From: SLQH01 sp964612995
GTDB taxonomy: Bacteria; Planctomycetota; UBA11346
NCBI GenBank assembly: GCA_964612995.1
Contig: CAZTGE010000002.1
Location: 49,019 to 113,018 of the forward strand
Direction of reading: 5' to 3'
DNA: 64,000 bases
Shown: in pieces, positions 25,173-33,032 of the stretch
Layout: every line of letters starts with the position of its first letter
Numbering within the stretch: the stretch's first letter is position 1
Translations under genes and position numbers: made by a program
The notes under the pieces: model-generated
Seen by the model: only the letters and a program-made list of their open reading frames with translations
The model's database searches: none
Told to the model about the DNA's origin: nothing

Positions 25173-25676
25173 ATGACGATGCAGATCACCGCCGAGAAGC
25201 TCACCGATCGCGACCTGATGCGCCGGGCCTGTGAGATGACCATGCGCGGCGGCTCGTCGAAGGTGAGTCTGGCGCGGATGTATCGCTGTGAGCACAGCCC
25301 GATGCGCACCCAGCTGTTCTGGATCGAGATGCACGCCATCCCCACCTTCGTCTCGGTCCACCTGGTGCGGCACAAGATCGGGGTCGAGCACTTCGTGATG
25401 TCCAACCGCGACGATCGCGGCGGTGCGCATGACACCGACCGCTATTCGCCGGTCAACCACGGGATGCTGATCGACGCCCAGGCGCTGGTCAACATGGCCC
25501 GCAAACGTCTGTGCCGGAAGAGCCATACCGACACCATCGCAGTGATGCAGGCCTTGCGCAGCGCGATCGACGCCGTCGATCCCGACCTGGCCGCTGTGAT
25601 GGTGCCCGAGTGCGAGTATCGCGGCGGCTTCTGCCACGAGCTCAAGCCCTGCGGGCTCCATCCTCTGGCCGAGTAG
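25173..25676 (+). CDS. ThyX-like protein with divergent flavin-site motif
   Basis: A 167-residue protein whose central part resembles flavin-dependent thymidylate synthase ThyX: a helical RMYRCEHSPMRTQLFW segment, then HLVRHKIGVEHFVMSNRDDR and DRYSPVNHGML. Canonical ThyX has RHRx7S; here the motif reads RHK followed by eight residues before Ser, and a Cys-rich end (PECEYRGGFCHELKPCG) is unusual. It could be a ThyX variant or a related enzyme of another function. It starts at an ATG after caggaga and lies 13 bp upstream of a Nudix gene on the same strand. I saw no thyA in the window. Confidence 0.5.
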   Translation: MTMQITAEKLTDRDLMRRACEMTMRGGSSKVSLARMYRCEHSPMRTQLFWIEMHAIPTFVSVHLVRHKIGVEHFVMSNRDDRGGAHDTDRYSPVNHGMLIDAQALVNMARKRLCRKSHTDTIAVMQALRSAIDAVDPDLAAVMVPECEYRGGFCHELKPCGLHPLAE

Positions 25677-25689
25677 AGCGGCGCGGGTC

Positions 25690-26112
25690 ATGCACATCGC
25701 CCAGCCCGCCTATGCCTGTGCCATCCTGCGCGATGACCACGGCCGGTTCCTGCTCGAGCAGCGCGATCGCGACCGCCGCACCGCGCCGGGGCGGCTGACC
25801 TGTTTCGGCGGTGGACGCGAAGCCCACGAATCGTCGCTGGGCTGTCTGCGTCGCGAGCTCGACGAGGAGCTCGGTTGGCAGCCGGCGCGCTTGTCCGCGG
25901 CGGTCGATCTGTTCGTGGCCGGGCGGTGGATCGCACGCTTCTTCAGTGCCCGCTTCGACGCCGAGCTCGGGGCCCTCGCCGTCGAGCCCGGACGCCAGGC
26001 GGTACTGGTGGCGCCCACCAGCCTGGCGTCCGCGCCGCTGAGCAGCTGGCATCGCGCGGTGCTCGCCGCGTGGCTCTGCGGCCGGCGACGGGTGTGTCTG
26101 CCGGCCCGGTGA
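25690..26112 (+). CDS. Nudix hydrolase
   Basis: A 140-residue Nudix protein. The Nudix box is complete (GGGREAHESSLGCLRRELDEELGW, metal-binding Glu residues in RRELDEE). It begins AQPAYACAILRDDHGRFLLE, the usual first strand pair. No substrate-specific motif is evident; MutT-type or nucleotide-sugar hydrolases are possible. It is close behind the ThyX-like gene, so a shared role in nucleotide pools is conceivable but unproven. Confidence 0.83.
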   Translation: MHIAQPAYACAILRDDHGRFLLEQRDRDRRTAPGRLTCFGGGREAHESSLGCLRRELDEELGWQPARLSAAVDLFVAGRWIARFFSARFDAELGALAVEPGRQAVLVAPTSLASAPLSSWHRAVLAAWLCGRRRVCLPAR

Positions 26113-26289
26113 GCGGTCGGCTCAGTATTCCAGCGGGTGACTACTCAGGGGCTTCGCCCCTACGGTCCTCATTGCGTAAGGACCTACCCCTCTGGCTTTG
26201 TCGTGGTTCGTCTGAACCTGCCGGCAGATTCAGGCGTGGGCGGATCGGCTGCGCCGAAACGTATCCGCCCATCACCACTCGGCGCCAGA

Positions 26290-26309
26290 CCCCATCGCGT
26301 ACGATGGGG
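26290..26309. terminator. Hairpin ccccatcg-cgta-cgatgggg
   Basis: A perfect 8-bp stem with a 4-base loop in the 244-bp gap between the convergent Nudix and amidase genes. There is no T-tract, so factor-independent termination is uncertain. An upstream ggggcttcgcccc hairpin (26149-26161) lies 37 bp after the Nudix stop. Confidence 0.4.
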
Positions 26310-26325
26310 CCCTGGAAAGGGCGTG

Positions 26326-26360
26326 GTAACCACTCATGCCCGATGGGCCTGAATGGTTAC
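26326..26360. terminator. Hairpin overlapping the end of the amidase gene
   Basis: Arms gtaaccactca (26326-26336) and tgaatggttac (26350-26360) pair over 11 bp with one mismatch, and the short loop itself contains gcccgatgggc. On the minus strand this structure starts within the amidase stop codon, as expected of a terminator or mRNA-end structure. Confidence 0.45.
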
Positions 26361-27154
26361 TCCAGCGGTATCGCGACGACGTCCGGATCGTTGCGTTGAT
26401 ACGCCTCGACCAGCGGCCAGAGGTGCCGGCCGGGGCACTCGGTATTGCGGAAATGCCGATGGCCGTGGACCGCACTGGCGGGGATGCCGTGCGCCTGGCG
26501 CAGGGCGTTGATCAAGCCGCACAGGCGTCGGCGCAGGTGTGCGCTCGGCTTGCGCTGATGGTAGTTGCCGGCGAGGACCACGCCGATATTGCCCTTGTTG
26601 TTTTCGCCCTTGGCGTGCGCACCCTGCCAGCGCAACGGGCGGCCTTCCCAGATGGCGCCGTTGCCGTCGATGATGAAGTGGTACCCGATGCCGGCGTAGC
26701 CGCGTTTGCGATGCAGCGCCTCGATGCGCCGCAGCAGCTCCAGGCCGGGCAGGTCGGCGTCGTCATCGCCCATGGCGGTGTGGTGGACGGTGATGCGGTA
26801 GGGCGGTACGCCCATCGGATCCATGTTGGTCCGGTCGAGCGGGGCGAGGGCCCAGGCGTGGCGTGGGCGGTAGGCTTGCGGTGAGAGACCGCGGGCCACG
26901 GCCGCGGTTGGCGGCGGTGCCGGGCGCACGCCGCCGGGCACGACGATCTCCTGACCCGCATGGAGCCGGTGGTCGGTGAGCTGGTTGGCCGTGATCACCC
27001 GGCCCAGGGGTACGCGGTAGAGCCGGGCGATGTCCGAGAGCGTTTCGTCGCCGGTCACGGTGTGGACCAGACCCTGGGGCGGGGTTGTCCGGCCACAGCC
27101 GCCGGTGAGCACGAGCAGCAGCAGGGTGAGCGGGAATCCGCGTCGCATCGGCAT
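26357..27154 (-). CDS. LysM-containing N-acetylmuramoyl-L-alanine amidase, lipoprotein
   Basis: A 265-residue peptidoglycan amidase. It has a lipoprotein signal (RRGFPLTLLLLVLTGGC), so it is anchored to a membrane. A LysM peptidoglycan-binding domain follows (VHTVTGDETLSDIARLYRVP to EIVVPGG, about 29-75), then an amidase_2/PGRP domain (about 115-255). Zinc ligands are visible: His in ITVHHTAMG, and His and Cys in AVHGHRHFRNTECPG. GYHFIIDGNGAIWEGR is the conserved core. It would cut the bond between N-acetylmuramic acid and L-Ala in cell-wall turnover. The start has ctggag upstream. Confidence 0.9.
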   Translation of the reverse strand: MPMRRGFPLTLLLLVLTGGCGRTTPPQGLVHTVTGDETLSDIARLYRVPLGRVITANQLTDHRLHAGQEIVVPGGVRPAPPPTAAVARGLSPQAYRPRHAWALAPLDRTNMDPMGVPPYRITVHHTAMGDDDADLPGLELLRRIEALHRKRGYAGIGYHFIIDGNGAIWEGRPLRWQGAHAKGENNKGNIGVVLAGNYHQRKPSAHLRRRLCGLINALRQAHGIPASAVHGHRHFRNTECPGRHLWPLVEAYQRNDPDVVAIPLE

Positions 27155-27275
27155 GTCTCCAGCGCGCCTCCATCGCAGACGCTATCCATCTCTTGGCGCG
27201 ACCCAACCCCGCCTTTGCGTCCAATCCCGCAGGCGCAGGTCGTCGACAGCAGATCGAACGGGATTAGCCTCGGTC

Positions 27276-27695
27276 ATGCACTGGTTCTGGTTGCTGTGTC
27301 TCGGACCGCTGTTGCTGCTGGGCGCCTGTGCCACGCAGCCGCCGGCAGAGCAGTTGCATACGACCCTGGGCGACATGATCCGGTTGGTCGAAGACGGCGC
27401 CTACGAGCAGTTGATCACGGCCTACGTGGATCCGGACTGGATCGAGGCCCAGGGCCCGGGTGGGCTCTCCGATTGGCGCACGGCGGTGTCCGGGCCCCGG
27501 CGCTATTCGTTTCACATCCGGTTGTGCCTCGCCTACCGCAGCGAACCGCAGTTCGGGCCGGGGGGCCGGCGTGCGGCCTTCACTGCGGGCGAGCTCGCGG
27601 GTCAGCCGCTGGTCTTCCGCCTGCGCAAGGGGGTCTGGTATCTGCAGCCAGGGCGGGACCGCCAGGCAGCGGATGGGCCACCCGGTGGCCCCTGA
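27276..27695 (+). CDS. Putative lipoprotein, 139 residues
   Basis: The protein begins with a lipoprotein signal (MHWFWLLCLGPLLLLGAC, lipobox LGAC). The mature domain, about 120 residues, has a helix-rich start (LHTTLGDMIRLVEDGAYEQL) and a beta-rich end (AGQPLVFRLRKGVWYLQP), a pattern seen in NTF2-like small exported proteins, but I cannot assign it firmly. It is divergent from the amidase and convergent with the helicase gene, 18 bp away. Confidence 0.65.
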   Translation: MHWFWLLCLGPLLLLGACATQPPAEQLHTTLGDMIRLVEDGAYEQLITAYVDPDWIEAQGPGGLSDWRTAVSGPRRYSFHIRLCLAYRSEPQFGPGGRRAAFTAGELAGQPLVFRLRKGVWYLQPGRDRQAADGPPGGP

Positions 27696-27713
27696 CGCCG
27701 GCTCGCGCTCGCG

Positions 27714-30338
27714 TCAGCGCCGACGGCGACCGAGCCGGACCCCACCGGAGAGCGGCTTGAGCAGGCGCGGTGTCGGGGTGCCATCGCGCTGCTTGGACTC
27801 GGTCGCGGGCGTCCTCTGGGTGGTCGAGGCCTGCATTCCTTCGACCACCTCTTCCTCGAGCAGTTCGCCGATATGCTTTTCGATCTCGAGCAGGAACTGA
27901 CCGTCGTCGGGGGTGATGAAGGTGCGCGCCACACCCTTGCCACCCATGCGCGCGGTGCGGCCGATGCGGTGGACGTATTCCTCGGGATTTTCCGGGATGT
28001 CGTAGTTGACCACGTGCGAGAGCGCGGGGATGTCGAGTCCGCGGGCGGCGACGTTGGTCGCGATCAGACATGGCAGTTTGCCGTCGGCGAAATCCTTGAG
28101 CGTCCGCTCGCGCTTCTTCTGCGGCAGGTCGCCGTGGATCGCCCCGGCCTTGATCTTCTTGCGCTTGAGCACGTCGGCGACGCGGTCGGTCTGGTGCTTG
28201 GTACGGCAGAAGACCACCATCTTCTCGGGATCCTGGGTCTCGATGAAGTGGGCCAGCAGCCGGGTCTTGCGGTCGGGGTCGACCGCGATCCATTTCTGGT
28301 CGACGTTGTCTGCGGTCACCCGTTCGGGCAGCACATGGACCACGCGCGGCTCGCGCATGTAGCGTTCAGACAGCCGGCGGATCTCCTCGGGCATGGTCGC
28401 CGAGAACAGCAGGGTCTGCCGTTGGGGCGGCGTGTGTTTGAGGATGAACTCGATGTCCGGCAGGAAACCGATGTCGAGCATCTGGTCGGCCTCGTCGAGC
28501 ACCATCATCTTCAGATGCGACAGGTCGAGGTTGCGCCGCCGCATGTGGTCGATGATCCGCCCGGGGGTGCCGATGATCGCATGGGGCTTGCGCGCCAGGG
28601 CGTCGAGCTGGTCGTCCATGCTCACACCGCCATAGATCAGCGCGGTGCGGGCGCCGCTCTTGCCGGCCATGCGGTTGAATTCGCGATATCCCTGACGGGC
28701 GAGTTCGCGGGTGGGGCAGAGGATCAGCGCCACCGGGCCCTCGCCCTCCCACTCGTAGAGCCGGTGCAGCAACGGCAGCACGAAGGCCGCGGTCTTGCCG
28801 GTGCCCGTTTGCGCCTGGCCGATGATATCGTGGCCCTGCAGCACCGGCGGGATGCCCTCGGCCTGGATCGGCGAGGGCTGCTCGTAGCCGATCTCGGCCA
28901 GATCTGCGAGGACCTGCGGACATAGTCCGAGTTCCTGGAATGCGAGCGATTTGGGCCGCAGATCGAGTTCGTCTGGGTCCTGCGGTCGCAGCGGCAGCGT
29001 GGGCGCCTGATCGCTGGGCATAGCGCGATGGGCGCTGTCGGTCGGCGCCGGGGCGGGCTCGCCCTCGACCGGACCGGTCGTGGCCGGTGGCTGGTCCTCG
29101 GCCGCCAGCTTGCGCCGGCGTGAGCGGCTCTTCTTCGGCGGTGCCGCGTCGCTCGCCGGTGCCGCGCTCTCGTCCGCAGGCGCTTCAGCAGCGGGTCCGG
29201 TCGCAACCGGTGCCGGCGCCTCGTCCTGTACGGCCGGCGCCTCGTCCTGCGCGACCGGCTTCGCGGCCGGCGCGGTCTCCGGTTCCCTACGCGTCGGCTC
29301 GCTCGGCGCGCTGGTGCTGCGGGATTGCTCGCGGTTGGTGTCCTGGCTGCCGCCGGGGGCGACCAACACCTGACTGCGACGCAGCGGGAACAGATCGCCG
29401 CGATCGCCGCGCAGGGCGAAGCCGGGGTTCTCGACCACGGCGATGTGGCCGGCGGGGACGCCGGCGGCGTTGCGCTCGCCGACCACCTGGTGGAAGTCGG
29501 GGTGCGGCAGGCCCTCGCAGGGGATCGGGGCGACGCCGGCCTCGGCCAGCAGTTCGCTCAGGCGCGGTTGGGCCCAGGAGGGGGTGTCGGCATCGCAGAG
29601 TTCGAGGATCCCGCGCGAGAACTCGCGCAGGCGGTCGAGGATCGGCGGCACCTTGCGCTGCGGCTTGTCGAGGCGCGGGCGACGCGGTTTCGGTTGGGAG
29701 GGTTCCGGTGCCGGCCGGTCGCCCGGCCCCCGGTCCTTGCCGGGCTTGTCGGCATCCTGGCGATCGCTCCGGTCCTTGCCGGGCTTGTCGGCATCCTGGC
29801 GATCGTTGCGGTCCTTGCCGCTGTCCGGCTGGTCGCTGGGCTCGGTCTTGTCGCCGTTGCCCTTGCCGCGCTTGCGGCGGCGACGCGATCTCCGCCGCTT
29901 GCTGCGACCGCCTTCTTCGTCGCCGGACACATCGTCCTTGTCCTTGTCCTTGTCCTTGTCGGCGCCGTCGCGGGGCTCCTGCCCGCCGGCTCGCTCCTGG
30001 CGCGGCGCGCGCTCGCGTTCAGGCGCACGCGGTTGGTCGCGCTCGGGCGGCGCGGCTTCGTCGGCCGCTCCGGTGATCCGGGCCACCGCAGCGGCATCCA
30101 GTACCTCCGGCTCGTCGGCCGGGGTGCTCGCTCGCGTCGGGGCATCGGGTTTCGGGGGCGGTGCCGGCCTGGCAGTCGGTGCCTCCTGCGCGGGCCGTTC
30201 GCCAGCGGCGGCGACCTGACTCAGCGCTTCGATGAGGTCTTTCTTTGCGAGTCGACTGCGGTTCTTGATCTGGTGTTGCCCGGCCAGCTGACGCAATTCC
30301 TTAAGCGTCTTGCCGGCGAGCTCATTCTGCTTCGCCAT
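27714..30338 (-). CDS. DEAD-box RNA helicase with N-terminal Rho_N-like and GrpE-like segments
   Basis: An 874-residue protein. Residues 1-40 (TLKELRQLAGQHQIKNRSRL, then KKDLIEALSQ) resemble the Rho_N/SAP-type nucleic-acid-binding fold. A long charged linker follows, with KDKDKDKDD and a 39-bp tandem repeat. Residues about 230-325 resemble the GrpE C-terminal beta domain (AGVAPIPCEGLPHPDFHQVV, then AGHIAVVENPGFALRG). After another linker the helicase core occupies about 455-850: AQTGTGKTAAF, PTRELARQ, TPGRIID, DEADQML, SAT, ATNVAARGLDIP and HRIGRTARMG. The end is basic (RLGRRRR). The start at 30338 is chosen because it begins directly at the Rho_N-like segment. The role is RNA remodelling; the GrpE resemblance is my inference. 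Confidence 0.88.
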   Translation of the reverse strand: MAKQNELAGKTLKELRQLAGQHQIKNRSRLAKKDLIEALSQVAAAGERPAQEAPTARPAPPPKPDAPTRASTPADEPEVLDAAAVARITGAADEAAPPERDQPRAPERERAPRQERAGGQEPRDGADKDKDKDKDDVSGDEEGGRSKRRRSRRRRKRGKGNGDKTEPSDQPDSGKDRNDRQDADKPGKDRSDRQDADKPGKDRGPGDRPAPEPSQPKPRRPRLDKPQRKVPPILDRLREFSRGILELCDADTPSWAQPRLSELLAEAGVAPIPCEGLPHPDFHQVVGERNAAGVPAGHIAVVENPGFALRGDRGDLFPLRRSQVLVAPGGSQDTNREQSRSTSAPSEPTRREPETAPAAKPVAQDEAPAVQDEAPAPVATGPAAEAPADESAAPASDAAPPKKSRSRRRKLAAEDQPPATTGPVEGEPAPAPTDSAHRAMPSDQAPTLPLRPQDPDELDLRPKSLAFQELGLCPQVLADLAEIGYEQPSPIQAEGIPPVLQGHDIIGQAQTGTGKTAAFVLPLLHRLYEWEGEGPVALILCPTRELARQGYREFNRMAGKSGARTALIYGGVSMDDQLDALARKPHAIIGTPGRIIDHMRRRNLDLSHLKMMVLDEADQMLDIGFLPDIEFILKHTPPQRQTLLFSATMPEEIRRLSERYMREPRVVHVLPERVTADNVDQKWIAVDPDRKTRLLAHFIETQDPEKMVVFCRTKHQTDRVADVLKRKKIKAGAIHGDLPQKKRERTLKDFADGKLPCLIATNVAARGLDIPALSHVVNYDIPENPEEYVHRIGRTARMGGKGVARTFITPDDGQFLLEIEKHIGELLEEEVVEGMQASTTQRTPATESKQRDGTPTPRLLKPLSGGVRLGRRRR
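29731..29815 (-). repeat. 39-bp tandem repeat within the helicase linker
   Basis: Two full copies of a 39-bp unit plus the start of a third (unit starts at 29731, 29770 and 29809) encode GKDR(N/S)DRQDADKP repeats in the charged linker of the helicase. The copies are nearly identical at DNA level, suggesting recent expansion. The length is a multiple of three and keeps the frame. Confidence 0.75.
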
Positions 30339-30450
30339 GTTGTGATGATCCTGATCGGTGAACGCCGATCCGGGGCGAGGCACCTCTGCCCGGCCTGAAA
30401 CCGTATCGGCGGTGTCGTGGGGTGGTCGGATGGGGCTCGGTTCCGGTTCC

Positions 30451-30480
30451 GATCTGCCGGCTTCGCCGGCGCGGCAGATC
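30451..30480. promoter_or_regulatory. Nested palindrome in the divergent helicase/kinase gap
   Basis: The arms gatctgccg and cggcagatc enclose a second small stem ccggc-ttc-gccgg. It is in the 295-bp gap between the minus-strand helicase and the plus-strand kinase, 112 bp from the helicase start. It could be an operator or an mRNA-leader hairpin of the helicase. No other structure stands out in this gap. Confidence 0.3.
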
Positions 30481-30633
30481 ACGAACGCTCGAACCGGGCC
30501 CGGATCTGGCCAGAACCCGTCGACGCGTGCACGATAGGCCGGAGCGCGGCTCACGCAAGTCGGCGCCCTGGAACCCTCGATTGCATGCGCGGCCCCCGGA
30601 CGGTATCAGTAGTGGACGCGCCTGTCGCCGCCT

Positions 30634-32085
30634 ATGGAAACGCAGATCCGAATCGACATGACCGGGACCACGACCAATCGGGATTTCCTCGCCCATGCCC
30701 AACGCCTGGGCTTGTTGGATGCTCAGGAAGTGGAGGAGGTACGACGGGTGATGCGTGAGAGCAGCCAGCCGGCGGGCAAGTGTGCCGCCCGGCTCGGGCT
30801 GCTGACCATCGGCGATATCGACCGGGTCATGCACAGCATCAAACGGCAATGGAAAACGGGCGGGGGCACGCCCCGGCTCGAGAACGTCGCCGGCTACCGC
30901 ATCATCGACGAACTCGGCCGCGGCGGCATGGGCACGGTCTACAGTGCCGAGCAGATGGCGCTCTCGCGGCAGGTCGCGCTCAAGATCCTCGCCCCGCGTT
31001 TCGTGGAGGACGAGGATTTCGTCGCCCGGTTCATGCGCGAGGCGCGCAGCCTCGGCCGGATCAACCATCCCAACGTGGTCGCGTGCTACGATGTCGGCCG
31101 TGATGGTGACACCCTGTACATGGTCCAGGAGCTGGTCGAGGGGGGCGATGTCGGTGCGCTGATGGCCAGGCACGGTGGCCGTCTCGACGAGCCGCGCAGT
31201 CTGGAGATCGTCCGCGACTGCCTCGACGCCCTGATCGCGATCCAGGCCGCCGGGCTGATCCACCGCGACATCAAACCGACCAACATCTTCATCACCCGTG
31301 AGGGCCGAGCCAAGCTCGGGGACCTCGGTCTGGCGCGTACGGTGGCCTACGACGACCGCATCAGCCAGTCGGGCGAGGTCTACGGCACGCCGGCCTACAT
31401 GAGTCCGGAGCATGCCCAGGGCGAGGAAGACCTCGATATCCGCACCGATATCTACTCGCTGATCGCCAGTCTCTTCTGTATGGTCACCGGCAAGCAGCCA
31501 TACGAGGGCCGCAGCTCATGGGACGTGGTCGCCAAGGTCCTGCATGATCCGATGCCGGATCCGGCAGCCGTGGTGCCCGGGCTCAGCCGGGGGATGCGCG
31601 CCCTGATCCAGCGCGGCATGGCCAAGGATCGCGAGCTGCGCTACCCCGACCCGGAGGCGATCCGGCGCGATGTGGTCAGCGTGCTCGACACCGGCACCGT
31701 TGCCGAGGCCGATACGCTCAAGCAGCTCGACCATGGCGACGTGCTCGGCCTGCGCTGGCACGGCAGCTCGGCCGTGCTCCACCCCAGCGGCGCCGTCGGG
31801 CAGAACGACCGTCTGCTGTGGGATCGCGCGCTCGACGACCTGCTCGCCGCCGACCCCACTGCGCTGGTGGTCAACTGCACCTCGGTCGACTGGATCTCCA
31901 GCGAGGGTCTGGCGACCTTCATCCGCCTGCACGAGTGCTGCGGTGAGCGCGGGATCTTCTTTGCCGTGTGTGCGCTCAACGAGAGTACCGATCAGGCGGT
32001 GCGCTGCGTGTACCTCGATCGGGTGCTGCAGATCTTCCCCGATCTATGCCAGGCGCTGGCTGCGGCGGAGACGCCGGCTCACTGA
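30634..32085 (+). CDS. Hanks-type Ser/Thr kinase fused to a C-terminal STAS domain
   Basis: A 483-residue protein. The N-terminal 75 residues form a helical module (LAHAQRLGLLDAQEVEEV to GDIDRVMHSIKRQ) resembling the N-terminus of the kinase at 43595. The kinase core, about 88-350, has GRGGMGTVY, VALKIL, HRDIKPTNI, DLG and GTPAYMSPEH. The C-terminal 110 residues are a STAS/anti-sigma-antagonist-like domain: ALVVNCTSVDWISSEGLATF carries the strand-Asp-x-x-Ser-Ser helix start where SpoIIAA is phosphorylated, then ERGIFFAVCALNESTDQAV. No membrane segment is seen. The kinase may phosphorylate its own or a partner's STAS domain. The ATG at 30658 is an alternative start. Confidence 0.87.
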   Translation: METQIRIDMTGTTTNRDFLAHAQRLGLLDAQEVEEVRRVMRESSQPAGKCAARLGLLTIGDIDRVMHSIKRQWKTGGGTPRLENVAGYRIIDELGRGGMGTVYSAEQMALSRQVALKILAPRFVEDEDFVARFMREARSLGRINHPNVVACYDVGRDGDTLYMVQELVEGGDVGALMARHGGRLDEPRSLEIVRDCLDALIAIQAAGLIHRDIKPTNIFITREGRAKLGDLGLARTVAYDDRISQSGEVYGTPAYMSPEHAQGEEDLDIRTDIYSLIASLFCMVTGKQPYEGRSSWDVVAKVLHDPMPDPAAVVPGLSRGMRALIQRGMAKDRELRYPDPEAIRRDVVSVLDTGTVAEADTLKQLDHGDVLGLRWHGSSAVLHPSGAVGQNDRLLWDRALDDLLAADPTALVVNCTSVDWISSEGLATFIRLHECCGERGIFFAVCALNESTDQAVRCVYLDRVLQIFPDLCQALAAAETPAH

Positions 32086-32903
32086 GGCTGTATGTGCGTT
32101 CCGGCGAGCAGGCGGGCGCGGAAATCGGCGAGCGCCTGCTCGCGGGCCCGGCTCGCCGTGCTGGCGAGCTCGTTATGCCCCGCTCCCTCCAACAGGACCA
32201 GCCGCGTCGTCCCGGCGAGCGCGGCGGCCAGGGAGCGGGCGTGGGTCGGTGGGATGATCCGGTCGGCCGCGCCGTGGATCACCACCGCCGGGCAGCTGAT
32301 CGCCCCGACCTTGGCCAGATTGTCGAAGCGGTCGATCGGGAGCAGGTCCCACGGCAGTACGGTGGCGAAGGCGCTGGTGAAAGCGCTCTCGAGAATCAGC
32401 CCGCCGAGCTCTTGATGCCGCGCCAGTTCGATCGCCGGACCACTGCCGACGCTGCGACCATAGGCGACGATCTGCTCCGGCCGCCAGCCCTGCGAGCGCA
32501 GCCAGGCGTAGGCCGCGTCGATCGCATGGTAGCAGCCGCGTTCGCTGCAAGGTCCCGGGCTCGCGCCGTAGCCGGGATAGTCGTAGGCCAGCACCGCCCA
32601 GCCTTGGGCGGCGAGCACGCGCATCAGCGGCGCGATCTGACCGAGGTCTTCGGCGTTGCCGTGGCTGTAGAGCAGCACCAGCGGCGCACGCGTGCCATTC
32701 TCGCAGCCGGGCCACCAACGCGCCGCGACTGGTCGCTCGGTCGGGCCGCTGCCGGGCAGCAGCAGCACGCCGGGGTCGTCGGCGGTGTAGCTCGGCGGCG
32801 GAGGGAGGAAGATCTGGCCTTCGCCGAACACCCCGGCGTAGACCAGCAGGCCGGCCCAAGCCCAACAGACGGTGGAAAGGGCACGGCCGAGCAGGCGCAG
32901 CAT
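32079..32903 (-). CDS. Alpha/beta hydrolase, BEM46/ABHD13-like
   Basis: A 274-residue serine hydrolase with an N-terminal hydrophobic segment (about residues 8-25), which may anchor it in the membrane. The family pattern is clear: oxyanion-region YSHGNAEDL, YDYPGYGASPG, the nucleophile elbow YGRSVGSGPA, the acid in HGAADRIIPP and the catalytic His in GAGHNEL. The substrate is unknown. It is convergent with the kinase-STAS gene, with a 7-bp overlap, and divergent from htpG. Confidence 0.85.
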   Translation of the reverse strand: MLRLLGRALSTVCWAWAGLLVYAGVFGEGQIFLPPPPSYTADDPGVLLLPGSGPTERPVAARWWPGCENGTRAPLVLLYSHGNAEDLGQIAPLMRVLAAQGWAVLAYDYPGYGASPGPCSERGCYHAIDAAYAWLRSQGWRPEQIVAYGRSVGSGPAIELARHQELGGLILESAFTSAFATVLPWDLLPIDRFDNLAKVGAISCPAVVIHGAADRIIPPTHARSLAAALAGTTRLVLLEGAGHNELASTASRAREQALADFRARLLAGTHIQPQ

Positions 32904-33032
32904 GCACGCTATGATCCCTGTCGGCGGCGACGATCAACGCCTGCGCGGTGGTGGATCTGGCGAACGGCACGCTGTTTGCCTCCGGGACGATCTGAATCCC
33001 TTCTTCATGTCGATTTGACCCGGAGTGGTGCC

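Noticed and set aside
29731..29815. Regularly spaced 39-bp units as a possible CRISPR array
   Set aside because: There are no spacers: the units are contiguous, in frame and inside a coding sequence.
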